A stretch of 64,000 nucleotides of DNA from Actinomadura luzonensis (GTDB lineage: Bacteria > Actinomycetota > Actinomycetes > Streptosporangiales > Streptosporangiaceae), in NCBI RefSeq assembly GCF_022664455.2, contig NZ_JAKRKC020000002.1, forward strand, positions 2,294,001 through 2,358,000, written 5' to 3'. Position 1 is the stretch's first letter. Each line of letters starts with the position of its first letter. Positions 32,525 to 40,120 of this stretch are shown here, in pieces. The notes beneath the pieces are model-generated. The model was not told the origin of the DNA. It saw only the letters and a program-made list of their open reading frames with translations, and made no database searches. The translations under genes were made by a program, and so were the position numbers.

Positions 32525-33679
32525 ATGTCTCACCCCCGCTCCACCAGGTACGACTCGGCGACCCGGCAATTCGAGAAAGCCACCGCCAGAACCGCGGCGG
32601 GCGCGCGCAGCGCGGTGGGCGCGGTGGCCGTCGTCGCGGCCTCCTTCGGCGCCGTCCAGCCGGTCTCCCTTTCCTGGCTGGTGCCGTTGCTGGCCGTTCA
32701 CCTCACCCTGACGGCCTTTTTCGCGCGGGTGTGGTGGCGCAAGGAGCTGGTGCCGCGCGGGCTGGTGGTCGCTGATGTGGCCGTCACGCTCACGCTGTGC
32801 CTCGCGCAGCGTCACCTGGTCGCCGAGGAGTCGCTGGACAGCGGCGCGAGCTGGGTGTCGGGGCTGGTCACGATGACGATCATCCTGACCGGAGTGGCCT
32901 GGCGGCCGGTCGTCACGGTCGCGGTCGGGCTGGCCGTCGCGGCGGCCTTCGCGGCCGGCGTGCGCCTCGCCTCCGCCGCCCACGACGTCGTCGTCCCCAC
33001 CGGGGTGCACCTCGTCCAGCTGCTCGCCATCGTCATGCTGATGACGCTGCTGCGCCGCTCGTCCGCCAAGACCGACGCCTTCCTGGAGCGCAGCGTGCGC
33101 GCCGAGATCGCCCTCATGGTCGAGCGGCTGCGCCGCGAGGACCAGCTCAAGCAGGTCGGCAGCATCCACGAGACCGCGCTGCACACGCTCACCATGGTCG
33201 GCCTCGGCACCTACGACCGGCCCTCGCCGACGCTGGCCGCCCAGGTCCGCACCGACCTCGCCGCGCTGGAGAAGCTGCGCGACACCCCCGGCGCCGACTC
33301 CGCCCCGATCGCCCTCGACGCCCTGCTCGACGAGGTCGCCGGCCGCGCCGCCGGCCTCGACGTGCGCACCGACCTCACCCCCGAGACCGTGCCGGGCGAC
33401 GTCGCCGAGCGCTTCGCCCGCGCCGTCACCGAGGCCCTGGCCAACGTCGCCCTGCACGCCGGCGTCCAGCAGGCCGAGGTCGTCTCCACCCGGCGCGACG
33501 GCGAGATCGTCGTGGAGATCGCCGACAGCGGGCGCGGCTTCGACCAGGAGCGCCTGCCGCCGGACCGGTTCGGGGTGCGCGGCTCCATCCTCGACATGAT
33601 GCGCACGCTGCCCAACGGCGGCGCCCAGATCTCCTCCGGCGCCCAGGGCACCCGCGTCAGCCTGTGGTGGCGGCCATGA
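32525..33679 (+). CDS. Membrane sensor histidine kinase-like protein with HATPase domain
   Basis: 384 residues. About five to six membrane helices occupy residues 25-185, followed by a coiled linker (FLERSVRAEIALMVERLRREDQLKQVGSIHETALHTLTMV), in which HETALHTL may be the dimerisation/phosphoacceptor helix, then a HATPase domain (N-box EALANVALHA, G1 DSGRGFD, late Gly-rich FGVRGSI). It resembles NarL-associated kinases of the HPK7 group. First gene of a three-gene operon; its stop overlaps the next start (ATGA). The signal is not deducible. Confidence 0.82.
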   Translation: MSHPRSTRYDSATRQFEKATARTAAGARSAVGAVAVVAASFGAVQPVSLSWLVPLLAVHLTLTAFFARVWWRKELVPRGLVVADVAVTLTLCLAQRHLVAEESLDSGASWVSGLVTMTIILTGVAWRPVVTVAVGLAVAAAFAAGVRLASAAHDVVVPTGVHLVQLLAIVMLMTLLRRSSAKTDAFLERSVRAEIALMVERLRREDQLKQVGSIHETALHTLTMVGLGTYDRPSPTLAAQVRTDLAALEKLRDTPGADSAPIALDALLDEVAGRAAGLDVRTDLTPETVPGDVAERFARAVTEALANVALHAGVQQAEVVSTRRDGEIVVEIADSGRGFDQERLPPDRFGVRGSILDMMRTLPNGGAQISSGAQGTRVSLWWRP

Positions 33680-34806
33680 CCGAGGAGATCGAGCAGGTGG
33701 CCCAGCGCTACGCCCGCTACACCGCGCTCGGCGCCGCCGTCATCGCGGCCGTCTGGCACCTCGGCTACGACCTGACCGTCACGCTCACCGGCTGGCCGGC
33801 CTACCGCCTGCCCTGGCTGAACGTGGCCGCCTGGCTCGTCTACACCGCCGTCTTCGCCGTCGCCCTCCGCTCGCTGGCCCGCGAGTCGCGCGGCCCGGCC
33901 CGGATCCGCGAGCTGGCCGTCGTCACGCTCGCCGTGGACGTCATGGGCATCGTCGCCATCGAGCCCCGCGAGCTGCTCGGCATCAGCGACTGGGCGTGGG
34001 GCTCGATCGGCTGGATCGGCGTCATGCTCGTGTGGGGGCGGCCGCGCTGGCGCCGCGAGCTGATCGCGATCCTCGCCGCCAACGCCGCCGTCATGCTGGC
34101 CGCCATGGCCCTGACCGGCATGCTCGACCGCGTCGCCATCTCCAAGTACCTCGTGGTCATCGTCGGCGGCATCACCATGCAGCTCGGCTACACGTGGGGC
34201 TGCCACCTGCTGCGCACCCGCGCCGAGGACGCCGTCCTGCTGGCCCGCCGGCTCGCCGCCGACGACGCGCTCCGCGAGTCGGCCCAGCGCATCCACACCG
34301 ACCGGCTGCGCAGGTACGCCGCCATCCGCGACGTCGCCGAGGAGCTGCTGCAACAGCTCGCCGACGGCGCCGACCCCGGCGACCCCCAGGTGCGCGACGG
34401 CTGCACGGCCGGCGCGATGCGGCTGCGCCGGCTCATCACCGAGCGCGAGGACGTCCCCGACGAGCTGGTCTCGGCGCTGCGCGAGCGCATCGAGGCGGCC
34501 GAGCGGCGCAAGGTGATGGTGACGGTGCCGCCGTTCGGCGACTACCTGCCCTGCCTGCCCGACGGCGTGCGCGAGGACCTGCTGCGGGCCCCGGTCCGGG
34601 CGCTCGACGGGGCCAGGACGCGGGCCCGCGTAACGGTGTCGGCCATGTCGACGATGGTGAGCGTGGCCGTCGTGGCCGACAACGACGACCTGCCGGTCAG
34701 CGCCGCCCCGGTGCGCGAGCCGAGCGGCGTGGTCGTCACCTATCAGCGGCAGGGAGGGGAGGTATGGGTCAACAGCATCTGGCAGAACCCGTCACCGGGC
34801 CGGTGA
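33676..34806 (+). CDS. Membrane protein partner in a two-component operon, kinase-like without visible ATPase domain
   Basis: 376 residues. Five or six helices lie in the first ~175 residues (YARYTALGAAVIAAVWHLGYDL, WLNVAAWLVYTAVFAVAL, AWGSIGWIGVMLVWG, LAANAAVMLAAMALTG). A helical cytoplasmic part follows, with RIHTDRLRRYAAIRDVAEELLQQLADG resembling a dimerisation/His-phosphotransfer helix. The last ~90 residues (VMVTVPPFGDYLPCLPDGVREDLLRAPVRAL) show no convincing N- or G-box, though they occupy the place of an ATPase domain. ATGA overlap with the kinase, and its 3' end overlaps the response regulator by 43 bp. Possibly a co-sensor or degenerate kinase. Confidence 0.7.
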   Translation: MTEEIEQVAQRYARYTALGAAVIAAVWHLGYDLTVTLTGWPAYRLPWLNVAAWLVYTAVFAVALRSLARESRGPARIRELAVVTLAVDVMGIVAIEPRELLGISDWAWGSIGWIGVMLVWGRPRWRRELIAILAANAAVMLAAMALTGMLDRVAISKYLVVIVGGITMQLGYTWGCHLLRTRAEDAVLLARRLAADDALRESAQRIHTDRLRRYAAIRDVAEELLQQLADGADPGDPQVRDGCTAGAMRLRRLITEREDVPDELVSALRERIEAAERRKVMVTVPPFGDYLPCLPDGVREDLLRAPVRALDGARTRARVTVSAMSTMVSVAVVADNDDLPVSAAPVREPSGVVVTYQRQGGEVWVNSIWQNPSPGR

Positions 34807-35471
34807 CGGTCGCGCTGGTGGAGGACCACCAGGTCGTGGTGGACGGCGTGCGCTCCTGGTTCGGCCCGCCACCGAGCCCGGTCGAGCTGGTCGCCGAGGG
34901 GCCCACCATCGAGGCGGTGCAGGGCGTCGAGGCCGACGTGCTGCTGCTCGACCTCAACCTCAACGGCACCATGGTCGTCGACCGGGTGGCCGAGCTGTGC
35001 CAGGGCGGGCAGCGGGTGATCGTCTTCTCCGAGCACGAGGAGCCGGAGACGGTGCGCGCCGTCCTGGACGCGGGGGCGTCGGCGTTCATCGGCAAGGGCC
35101 GCGCCACGCGCGAGTCGTGCCTGGAGACGATCATGGAGGTGGCCGCCGACCGGCCCACCGTCACGCCCCCGATGGCCCAGGCCATCGCCACCGACGAGCG
35201 CCCCCACCGGCCCCAGCTGTCGGACAAGGAGCGGGAGGCGCTGCTGTTCTGGTTCCAGTCGATGTCGAAGGCGTCGGTGGCGGCCCGGATGGGCATCAAG
35301 GAACGCACCGTGCGCCAGTACATCGACCGGGCCCGCGTCAAGTACGCCGCCGCCGGCCGCCCCGCCCCCACCAAGGAGAAGCTGCTGATCTGCGCCATCC
35401 AGGACGGCCTCATCCAGCCCGACGAGGTGACCATCTACACCTCGCTGGCCGCCGACCCCGGCCCCCGCTGA
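34764..35471 (+). CDS. LuxR/NarL-like response regulator
   Basis: 235 residues, ATG after a strong GGGAGGGGAGG. Receiver domain: acidic pair in ALVEDHQVV, phospho-acceptor Asp63 in LLLDLNLNG, conserved Thr/Ser region VIVFSEHEE, Lys in AFIGKG. C-terminal DNA-binding part: LSDKEREALLFWFQSMSKASVAARMGIKERTVRQYIDRARVKYAA, a helix-turn-helix related to sigma-4/LuxR types. Encoded at the end of the sensor operon, so it should be the output regulator, perhaps binding the paired palindromes at 32239-32315. Confidence 0.88.
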   Translation: MGQQHLAEPVTGPVTVALVEDHQVVVDGVRSWFGPPPSPVELVAEGPTIEAVQGVEADVLLLDLNLNGTMVVDRVAELCQGGQRVIVFSEHEEPETVRAVLDAGASAFIGKGRATRESCLETIMEVAADRPTVTPPMAQAIATDERPHRPQLSDKEREALLFWFQSMSKASVAARMGIKERTVRQYIDRARVKYAAAGRPAPTKEKLLICAIQDGLIQPDEVTIYTSLAADPGPR

Positions 35472-35482
35472 AGCCCCTGGCC

Positions 35483-35509
35483 CCGGTCCTCCCGGCGGGA
35501 GGGGACCGG
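35483..35509. terminator. Terminator between response regulator and Uma2 gene
   Basis: Stem CCGGTCC (35483-35489) / GGACCGG (35503-35509) extended by CTCCCG/CGGGAGG inside; GC-rich hairpin in a 54-bp convergent gap. Confidence 0.65.
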
Positions 35510-35525
35510 CAGGGCCGAGGCCAGG

Positions 35526-36152
35526 TCAGCGGCGGCGTACCAGCTCGGCGGGGTCGAAGCTCACGGGGAAGGGCGCGGGCGGCGTGGCGACCGCGCCGGC
35601 CTTGAACACGGCGGGCGGGTCGTAGGAGTCGCCGTCGAGCTCGTACACGTAGAGCGCGGGGCCCTCGTCCGGCTCGATCCGCCAGTAGAGCGGAATGCCC
35701 GCCTCCGCGTACGCCTCGGTCTTCAGGATGCGGTCACGGACGTTGGTGCTCGGGCTGCCCACCTCTACGGCGAGGAGCATGTGCTCGGGGGAGAACATCA
35801 GCCCGACGCTCTCCACCAGGTTCGTGGGGACGACGACGAGGTCGGGGATGTAGAAGTCCCTGTCGGTCACCCGCAGGTTGACCGTCGCCAAGGGCTCCAG
35901 CTCCGGCGGCGCCGCGTCGGTGAGGATGACCTGCAGCCGGAAGCAGATGCGCTGGTGCAGGGGAAGGGGGGCTGGGCTCACCAGTAGGCTCCCGTTGAAG
36001 AGCTCGTAGCGGTTCCCGTCGTCGGGGAACTTGAGAAGGTCGTCGACCGTGTACGGGGGCGCGCCCGGAAGTACCGTGCTGCGCTCCGTGCCCGGTTCGA
36101 TCGTCGCCATCGCGGTCACCCACTCAGTATCGAGAACTCGGCCCTCGCTCAC
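35526..36152 (-). CDS. Uma2-family (DUF820) restriction-fold protein
   Basis: 208 residues. YTVDDLLKFPDDGNRYELFNGSLLVSPAPLPLHQRI at the N-terminus, then IPDLVVVP and LLAVEVGSPSTNVRDRILKTEAYAEAGIPLYWRI: the PD-(D/E)xK-like core Asp, E-x-x-S and Lys are all present. These proteins are widespread in actinomycetes and cyanobacteria in multiple copies; nuclease activity is predicted from fold only. GTG start at 36152 with GGAG upstream; an internal ATG at 36110 has a poorer site. Single gene. Confidence 0.82.
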   Translation of the reverse strand: MSEGRVLDTEWVTAMATIEPGTERSTVLPGAPPYTVDDLLKFPDDGNRYELFNGSLLVSPAPLPLHQRICFRLQVILTDAAPPELEPLATVNLRVTDRDFYIPDLVVVPTNLVESVGLMFSPEHMLLAVEVGSPSTNVRDRILKTEAYAEAGIPLYWRIEPDEGPALYVYELDGDSYDPPAVFKAGAVATPPAPFPVSFDPAELVRRR

Positions 36153-36198
36153 ATGCTACTTCTCCAAAATCACGCACGCTGAGTCACCGCTCGACCAC

Positions 36199-36213
36199 GG
36201 TGAAAGTTTCACC
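36199..36213. promoter_or_regulatory. GAAAGTTTC-type operator upstream of the AA10 gene
   Basis: GGTGAAA-G-TTTCACC, a perfect 7-bp dyad with a central base, about 150 bp before the AA10 start. The GAAA-N-TTTC core resembles sites of LacI-type regulators of xylan/cellulose genes in streptomycetes. Confidence 0.5.
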
Positions 36214-36364
36214 TGCCGGAAAGCCCTTTCCCCTGCTCATCCCCCCTCTCTGCCGTCCTGACAACGACACTCACTTGGCCGCGGCGATTCCGGTCAGATA
36301 CCGTCCCGCACCAGGAGCGCTCCTCCCCACCGGCAACCCCCGACCGGAACACGGAGACCGCACT

Positions 36365-37030
36365 ATGCCCCGACCCGCACGGAACCGCTGGGCGCTGCGC
36401 GCCCTGGCCCTGCTGACGTCCATGGCGATGGTCGTCGTCGTGCCGCTGGCCGAGACCGCCTCGGCGCACGGCACGGTCGTCGACCCGGCCACCCGCAACT
36501 ACGGCTGCTGGCTGCGCTGGGGCAACGACTTCCAGAACCCGGCCATGGCCCAGCAGGACCCGATGTGCTGGCAGGCCTGGCAGGACAACGCCAACGCCAT
36601 GTGGAACTGGAACGGCCTCTACCGCGACAACGTCGGCGGCAACCACGAGGGCGTCATCCCCAGCGGCCAGCTCTGCAGCGGCGGCCAGACGCAGGGCGGC
36701 CGCTACCGCTCCATGGACACCCCCGGCGCGTGGAGGACGACGAGCCTGCCCGCCACGTTCGACATCCGGCTGACCGACCAGGCCCGGCACGGCGCGGACT
36801 ACATCAGGGTCTACATCACCCGCCAGGGCTACAACGCCCTGACCACGCCCCTCGGCTGGGGCGACCTGGAGCTGATCCGGCAGACCGGCAAGTACGCCCC
36901 CAGCGACACGTACCTGATCAACGGCATCAGCAAGGGCTCGCGCACCGGCCGCCACGTCGTCTACACGATCTGGAAGGCCTCGCACATGGACCAGACCTAC
37001 TACTTCTGCAGCGACGTCACCTTCAGCTGA
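36365..37030 (+). CDS. Secreted lytic polysaccharide monooxygenase, AA10
   Basis: Copper enzyme that oxidatively cleaves crystalline cellulose or chitin. 221 residues; the signal peptide ends at ...ETASA so that the mature protein begins with His35 (HGTVVDPATRNYGCW), the first residue of the copper histidine brace. The second brace His is probably His94 in GGNHEGVIPSGQLCSGG; the C-terminal YTIWKASHMDQTYYFCSDV supplies the axial Tyr/Phe region, and the Cys pairs are conserved. Single-domain, no binding module. GGAG precedes the ATG. It converges on the LacI gene with an 8-bp overlap. Substrate (chitin or cellulose) not decided. Confidence 0.93.
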   Translation: MPRPARNRWALRALALLTSMAMVVVVPLAETASAHGTVVDPATRNYGCWLRWGNDFQNPAMAQQDPMCWQAWQDNANAMWNWNGLYRDNVGGNHEGVIPSGQLCSGGQTQGGRYRSMDTPGAWRTTSLPATFDIRLTDQARHGADYIRVYITRQGYNALTTPLGWGDLELIRQTGKYAPSDTYLINGISKGSRTGRHVVYTIWKASHMDQTYYFCSDVTFS

Positions 37031-38069
37031 GCCCCGCCCCCGCCCCGGCCGCCCCCGGCCGGGGCTTCGCCGTGGAGGCGCGCACGGCCAGCTCGATCGG
37101 GTGCAGGCGCTCGGTGCCCACCGGCGCGGCCCCCGACAGCAGCTCGAACAGCAGCTCCGCGCAGCTCGCCCCGGCCTCCTTCGGCCGCAGGTCGATGGCG
37201 GTGATCGGCGGGTCGGCGAGGCGGGTGCCCGCGCTGTCGACGCACGAGGCGAGCAGCACCTCCGCGCCCGACTCCCGCAGCAGCGGCGCGACCTCCGTCG
37301 CCGCGCCCGCGGGCGCGCACACCAGCGCGTCCATCGGGGTTCCGGGGCCGGCGCCGAGCAGGGCGCGGGCGGCCGCGCGCACCTCGTCGCCGGTCGCGTC
37401 GAACGACACCCGCCGCACGAGCGGCGCGACCTCCCGCGCCGCGCACCAGTCGAGGTAGCCCCGGTGCAGGCTGGCCGCCCAGTCGCTCTCGTCGCCGGCC
37501 ACGATGAGCGCCGGCCGGGCCGCGCCCGCCCCGCGCAGGTGGTCGAGCAGCCGGGCCAGCATGGGCGCGTGCTCCGACCAGACCACGCCGTCGGCCTGGC
37601 GCGGCCCGGGGAAGCGCTCGCACGAGACCGTGGGCAAGCCGGTCCCCATCAGGCGCTCCACCACCGGGTCGCCCTCCAGCGGGTCGCCGAGCACGAGCCC
37701 GTCCACCCGGGGCGGACGCGGGCGGCGCTGGCCGGAGGTGATGAGCGTGACGTCGTAGTCGTGCCGCGCCGCCTGCTCGACGACGCCGAACACGAACGAC
37801 ATGTAGTACGACGAGCGGGTCAGCACCTCGGGGACGTGCAGCCCGATCGTGCCGGTGCTGGCCCTGCGCAGGTGGCGGGCCGAGCCGTTGGGGACGTAGC
37901 CGAGCCGTTCGGCGACCTGCGCGACCGCCGCCCGGGTGGTCTCCGAGACCCGCCCGGAGCCGCGCAGGGCGTCGGAGGCGGTCGTCTTGGACACCCCCGC
38001 CTCACGGGCGACGGTGAGGATGGTGACCGGCTCGTCTGCTTGCACGCCCCGAATGGTAGCGGCCCTCAT
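37023..38069 (-). CDS. LacI-family transcriptional regulator
   Basis: 348 residues. N-terminal helix-turn-helix and hinge (VTILTVAREAGVSKTTASDALRGSGRVSETTRAAVAQVAERLGYVPNGSARHLR), then a periplasmic-binding-protein-like effector domain (TGTIGLHVPEV, VDGLVLGDP, ITAIDLRPKEAGASCAELLFELL). ATG at 38069 preceded by GAGGGGG. Divergent from the amine-oxidase operon, with a perfect 18-bp LacI-type palindrome between, so it probably represses that operon and is relieved by a related small molecule. Confidence 0.9.
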   Translation of the reverse strand: MRAATIRGVQADEPVTILTVAREAGVSKTTASDALRGSGRVSETTRAAVAQVAERLGYVPNGSARHLRRASTGTIGLHVPEVLTRSSYYMSFVFGVVEQAARHDYDVTLITSGQRRPRPPRVDGLVLGDPLEGDPVVERLMGTGLPTVSCERFPGPRQADGVVWSEHAPMLARLLDHLRGAGAARPALIVAGDESDWAASLHRGYLDWCAAREVAPLVRRVSFDATGDEVRAAARALLGAGPGTPMDALVCAPAGAATEVAPLLRESGAEVLLASCVDSAGTRLADPPITAIDLRPKEAGASCAELLFELLSGAAPVGTERLHPIELAVRASTAKPRPGAAGAGAGLS

Positions 38070-38167
38070 GAGCGCCCCCTCGCGGGCTCTCGTCCGTAAA
38101 CGATGTGTTTCAGCTGGCGTCCAGGTCTTGTGCCGTCCGTCCTGCGGGTTTTATGTTAGCCCGCAAT

Positions 38168-38185
38168 TGCCGGAACGTTCCGGCA
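38168..38185. promoter_or_regulatory. Perfect 18-bp LacI-type operator
   Basis: TGCCGGAACGTTCCGGCA, with the central AACGTT expected for LacI-family sites. It lies downstream of a possible promoter (TTGTGC at 38128, TATGTT at 38152) and 19 bp before the TTG start of the amine oxidase gene. Confidence 0.75.
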
Positions 38186-38204
38186 GCAGAAAGGGGCGGA
38201 CACG

Positions 38205-40106
38205 TTGCACCTCACCACCGGCCGGCACCCCCACCCCCTCGACCCGCTCGCCGCGCGGGAGATCGACGAGGTCAGGCGGATCCTCATGGCGGAGGGCCTG
38301 CTGACCGAGCCGGTGCGGGTCGCCTACCTCGGCCTGGAGGAGCCGCCGAAGCACGAGGTCCTGGTCTGGGAGCCCGGCGCCCCGCCGCCCGCCCGCCGCG
38401 CCCGCGCCTACCTGCTGGACCTGTCCACCGAGGCCGCCGAGGCGGTGACCGTCTCGATCACCGCCGGCGCGGTCGAGTCCCGCACCCCGATCGACCCGCT
38501 CACCGACGGCCAGGTCCCGATGCTCGACGAGGAGCACGCCCTGGTCAGGAAGGTCCTGCGCGAGGACGCCGGCTGGGCCGCCGCCCTCGCCAGGCGCGGC
38601 ATCGACGACCCGGCGTCGGTCTACCTGGCCGCGCTCAGCGCCGGCCACTTCGCCCGGCCGCGGGAGCACGGCCGCCGCGTCGCCCGGGTGCTGGCCCACC
38701 TCATGCCGACCCGCGCGAGCCTGCCCTGGGCGCACCCGGTGGACGGCCTGGTCGCCTACGTGGACCTGGTCAAGGCCGAGGTCATGGAGATCGTCGACAC
38801 CGGCCCCCAGCCCGTCCCCGCCGAGCCCGGCGACTACGGCCACGGCCCCTACCGCACCACCCAGAAGCCCATCCACATCACCCAGCCGGACGGCCCCAGC
38901 TTCACCGTGGACGGCCCGCTCGTCACCTGGGAGAAGTGGAGCCTCCGCCTCGGCTACGACATGCGCGAGGGCCTCACCCTGCACCGGATCGGCTTCGAGG
39001 ACGGCGGCCGGGTCCGCCCCGTCGTCTACCGCGCCTCGGTCGCCGAGATGGTCGTCCCCTACGGCGACCCGAGCCCCGTCCGCTTCTGGCAGAACTACTT
39101 CGACACCGGCGAGTACCAGCTCGGCAAGCTGGCCAACTCCCTCGAACTCGGCTGCGACTGCCTCGGCGAGATCACCTACTTCGACGCCGTCGTCACCGAC
39201 GGCGCCGGTCTGCCCAAGGTGATCACCAACGCGATCTGCATGCACGAGGAGGACTACGGCGTGCTGTGGAAGCACACCGACCCCGCCAACGGCTCCCGCG
39301 AGACCCGCCGCCAGCGCCGCCTGGTCATCTCCTTCTTCGTCACCGTCGGCAACTACGACTACGGCTTCTACTGGTACCTCTACCTGGACGGCACGATCGA
39401 GCTGGAGGTCAAGGCCACCGGCATCGTCTTCACCGGCGCCTACGACGACCGCGCCGCCCCCTACGGCTCCGAGGTCGCGCCGGGCCTCGCCGCCCCCTAC
39501 CACCAGCACCTGTTCAGCGCCCGCCTCGACATGACCGTGGACGGCGTCGCCAACGCCGTGGACGAGGTCGAGGCGAAGACCGTGCACAGCCCGTACGGCA
39601 ACGCCTTCACCCGCGTCGCCACCCGCCTCCGCACCGAGCGCGAGGCGGTCCGCGACGCCGACCTCAAGGCCGAGCGCACCTGGCACGTCGTCAACCCCGG
39701 CGTGCTCAACCGCCTCGGCCGCCCGGTCGGCTACGCCCTGCACCCCGAGGGCAGGCCGACCCTGCTGGCCGCGCCCGGCTCCAGCATCCACGGCAGGGCC
39801 GAGTTCGCGACCCGGCACCTGTGGGTCACCCGCTACCACCCGGCCGAGCGCTACCCCGCCGGCGACCTGGTCAACCAGCACCCCGGAGGCGCCGGCCTGC
39901 CCGCCTACACCCGGGCCGACCGCGACCTCGACGGGCAGGACATCGTGCTGTGGCACACGTTCGGCCTGACGCATTTCCCCCGCACCGAGGACTGGCCGAT
40001 CATGCCGGTCGACACGTGCGGGTTCGTCCTCAAGCCGGTCGGCTTCTTCGACCGCAACCCGACGCTCGACGTCCCGCCGAGCGCCTCCGCACGTTCCTGC
40101 CACTAG
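38205..40106 (+). CDS. Copper amine oxidase (primary-amine oxidase, TPQ type)
   Basis: Oxidatively deaminates primary amines to aldehydes, ammonia and H2O2. 633 residues, typical for bacterial cytosolic enzymes; no signal peptide. The TPQ precursor is Tyr384 in VGNYDYGFYWY; copper ligands are His433 and His435 (HQHLFS) and His590 (THFPRTEDWPIMP). N-terminal LDPLAAREIDEVRRIL and catalytic-base region YFDAVVTDGAG are conserved. TTG start with AAAGGGGCGG upstream. First gene of an operon with a dipeptide-type importer and hydrolases, under the LacI operator. Confidence 0.93.
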   Translation: MHLTTGRHPHPLDPLAAREIDEVRRILMAEGLLTEPVRVAYLGLEEPPKHEVLVWEPGAPPPARRARAYLLDLSTEAAEAVTVSITAGAVESRTPIDPLTDGQVPMLDEEHALVRKVLREDAGWAAALARRGIDDPASVYLAALSAGHFARPREHGRRVARVLAHLMPTRASLPWAHPVDGLVAYVDLVKAEVMEIVDTGPQPVPAEPGDYGHGPYRTTQKPIHITQPDGPSFTVDGPLVTWEKWSLRLGYDMREGLTLHRIGFEDGGRVRPVVYRASVAEMVVPYGDPSPVRFWQNYFDTGEYQLGKLANSLELGCDCLGEITYFDAVVTDGAGLPKVITNAICMHEEDYGVLWKHTDPANGSRETRRQRRLVISFFVTVGNYDYGFYWYLYLDGTIELEVKATGIVFTGAYDDRAAPYGSEVAPGLAAPYHQHLFSARLDMTVDGVANAVDEVEAKTVHSPYGNAFTRVATRLRTEREAVRDADLKAERTWHVVNPGVLNRLGRPVGYALHPEGRPTLLAAPGSSIHGRAEFATRHLWVTRYHPAERYPAGDLVNQHPGGAGLPAYTRADRDLDGQDIVLWHTFGLTHFPRTEDWPIMPVDTCGFVLKPVGFFDRNPTLDVPPSASARSCH

Positions 40107-40120
40107 AGGAGAAGAGGCCC

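Noticed and set aside
32293..32775. Plus-strand ORF across the palindrome region
   Set aside because: No ribosome site or domain; it runs into the histidine kinase gene in another frame.
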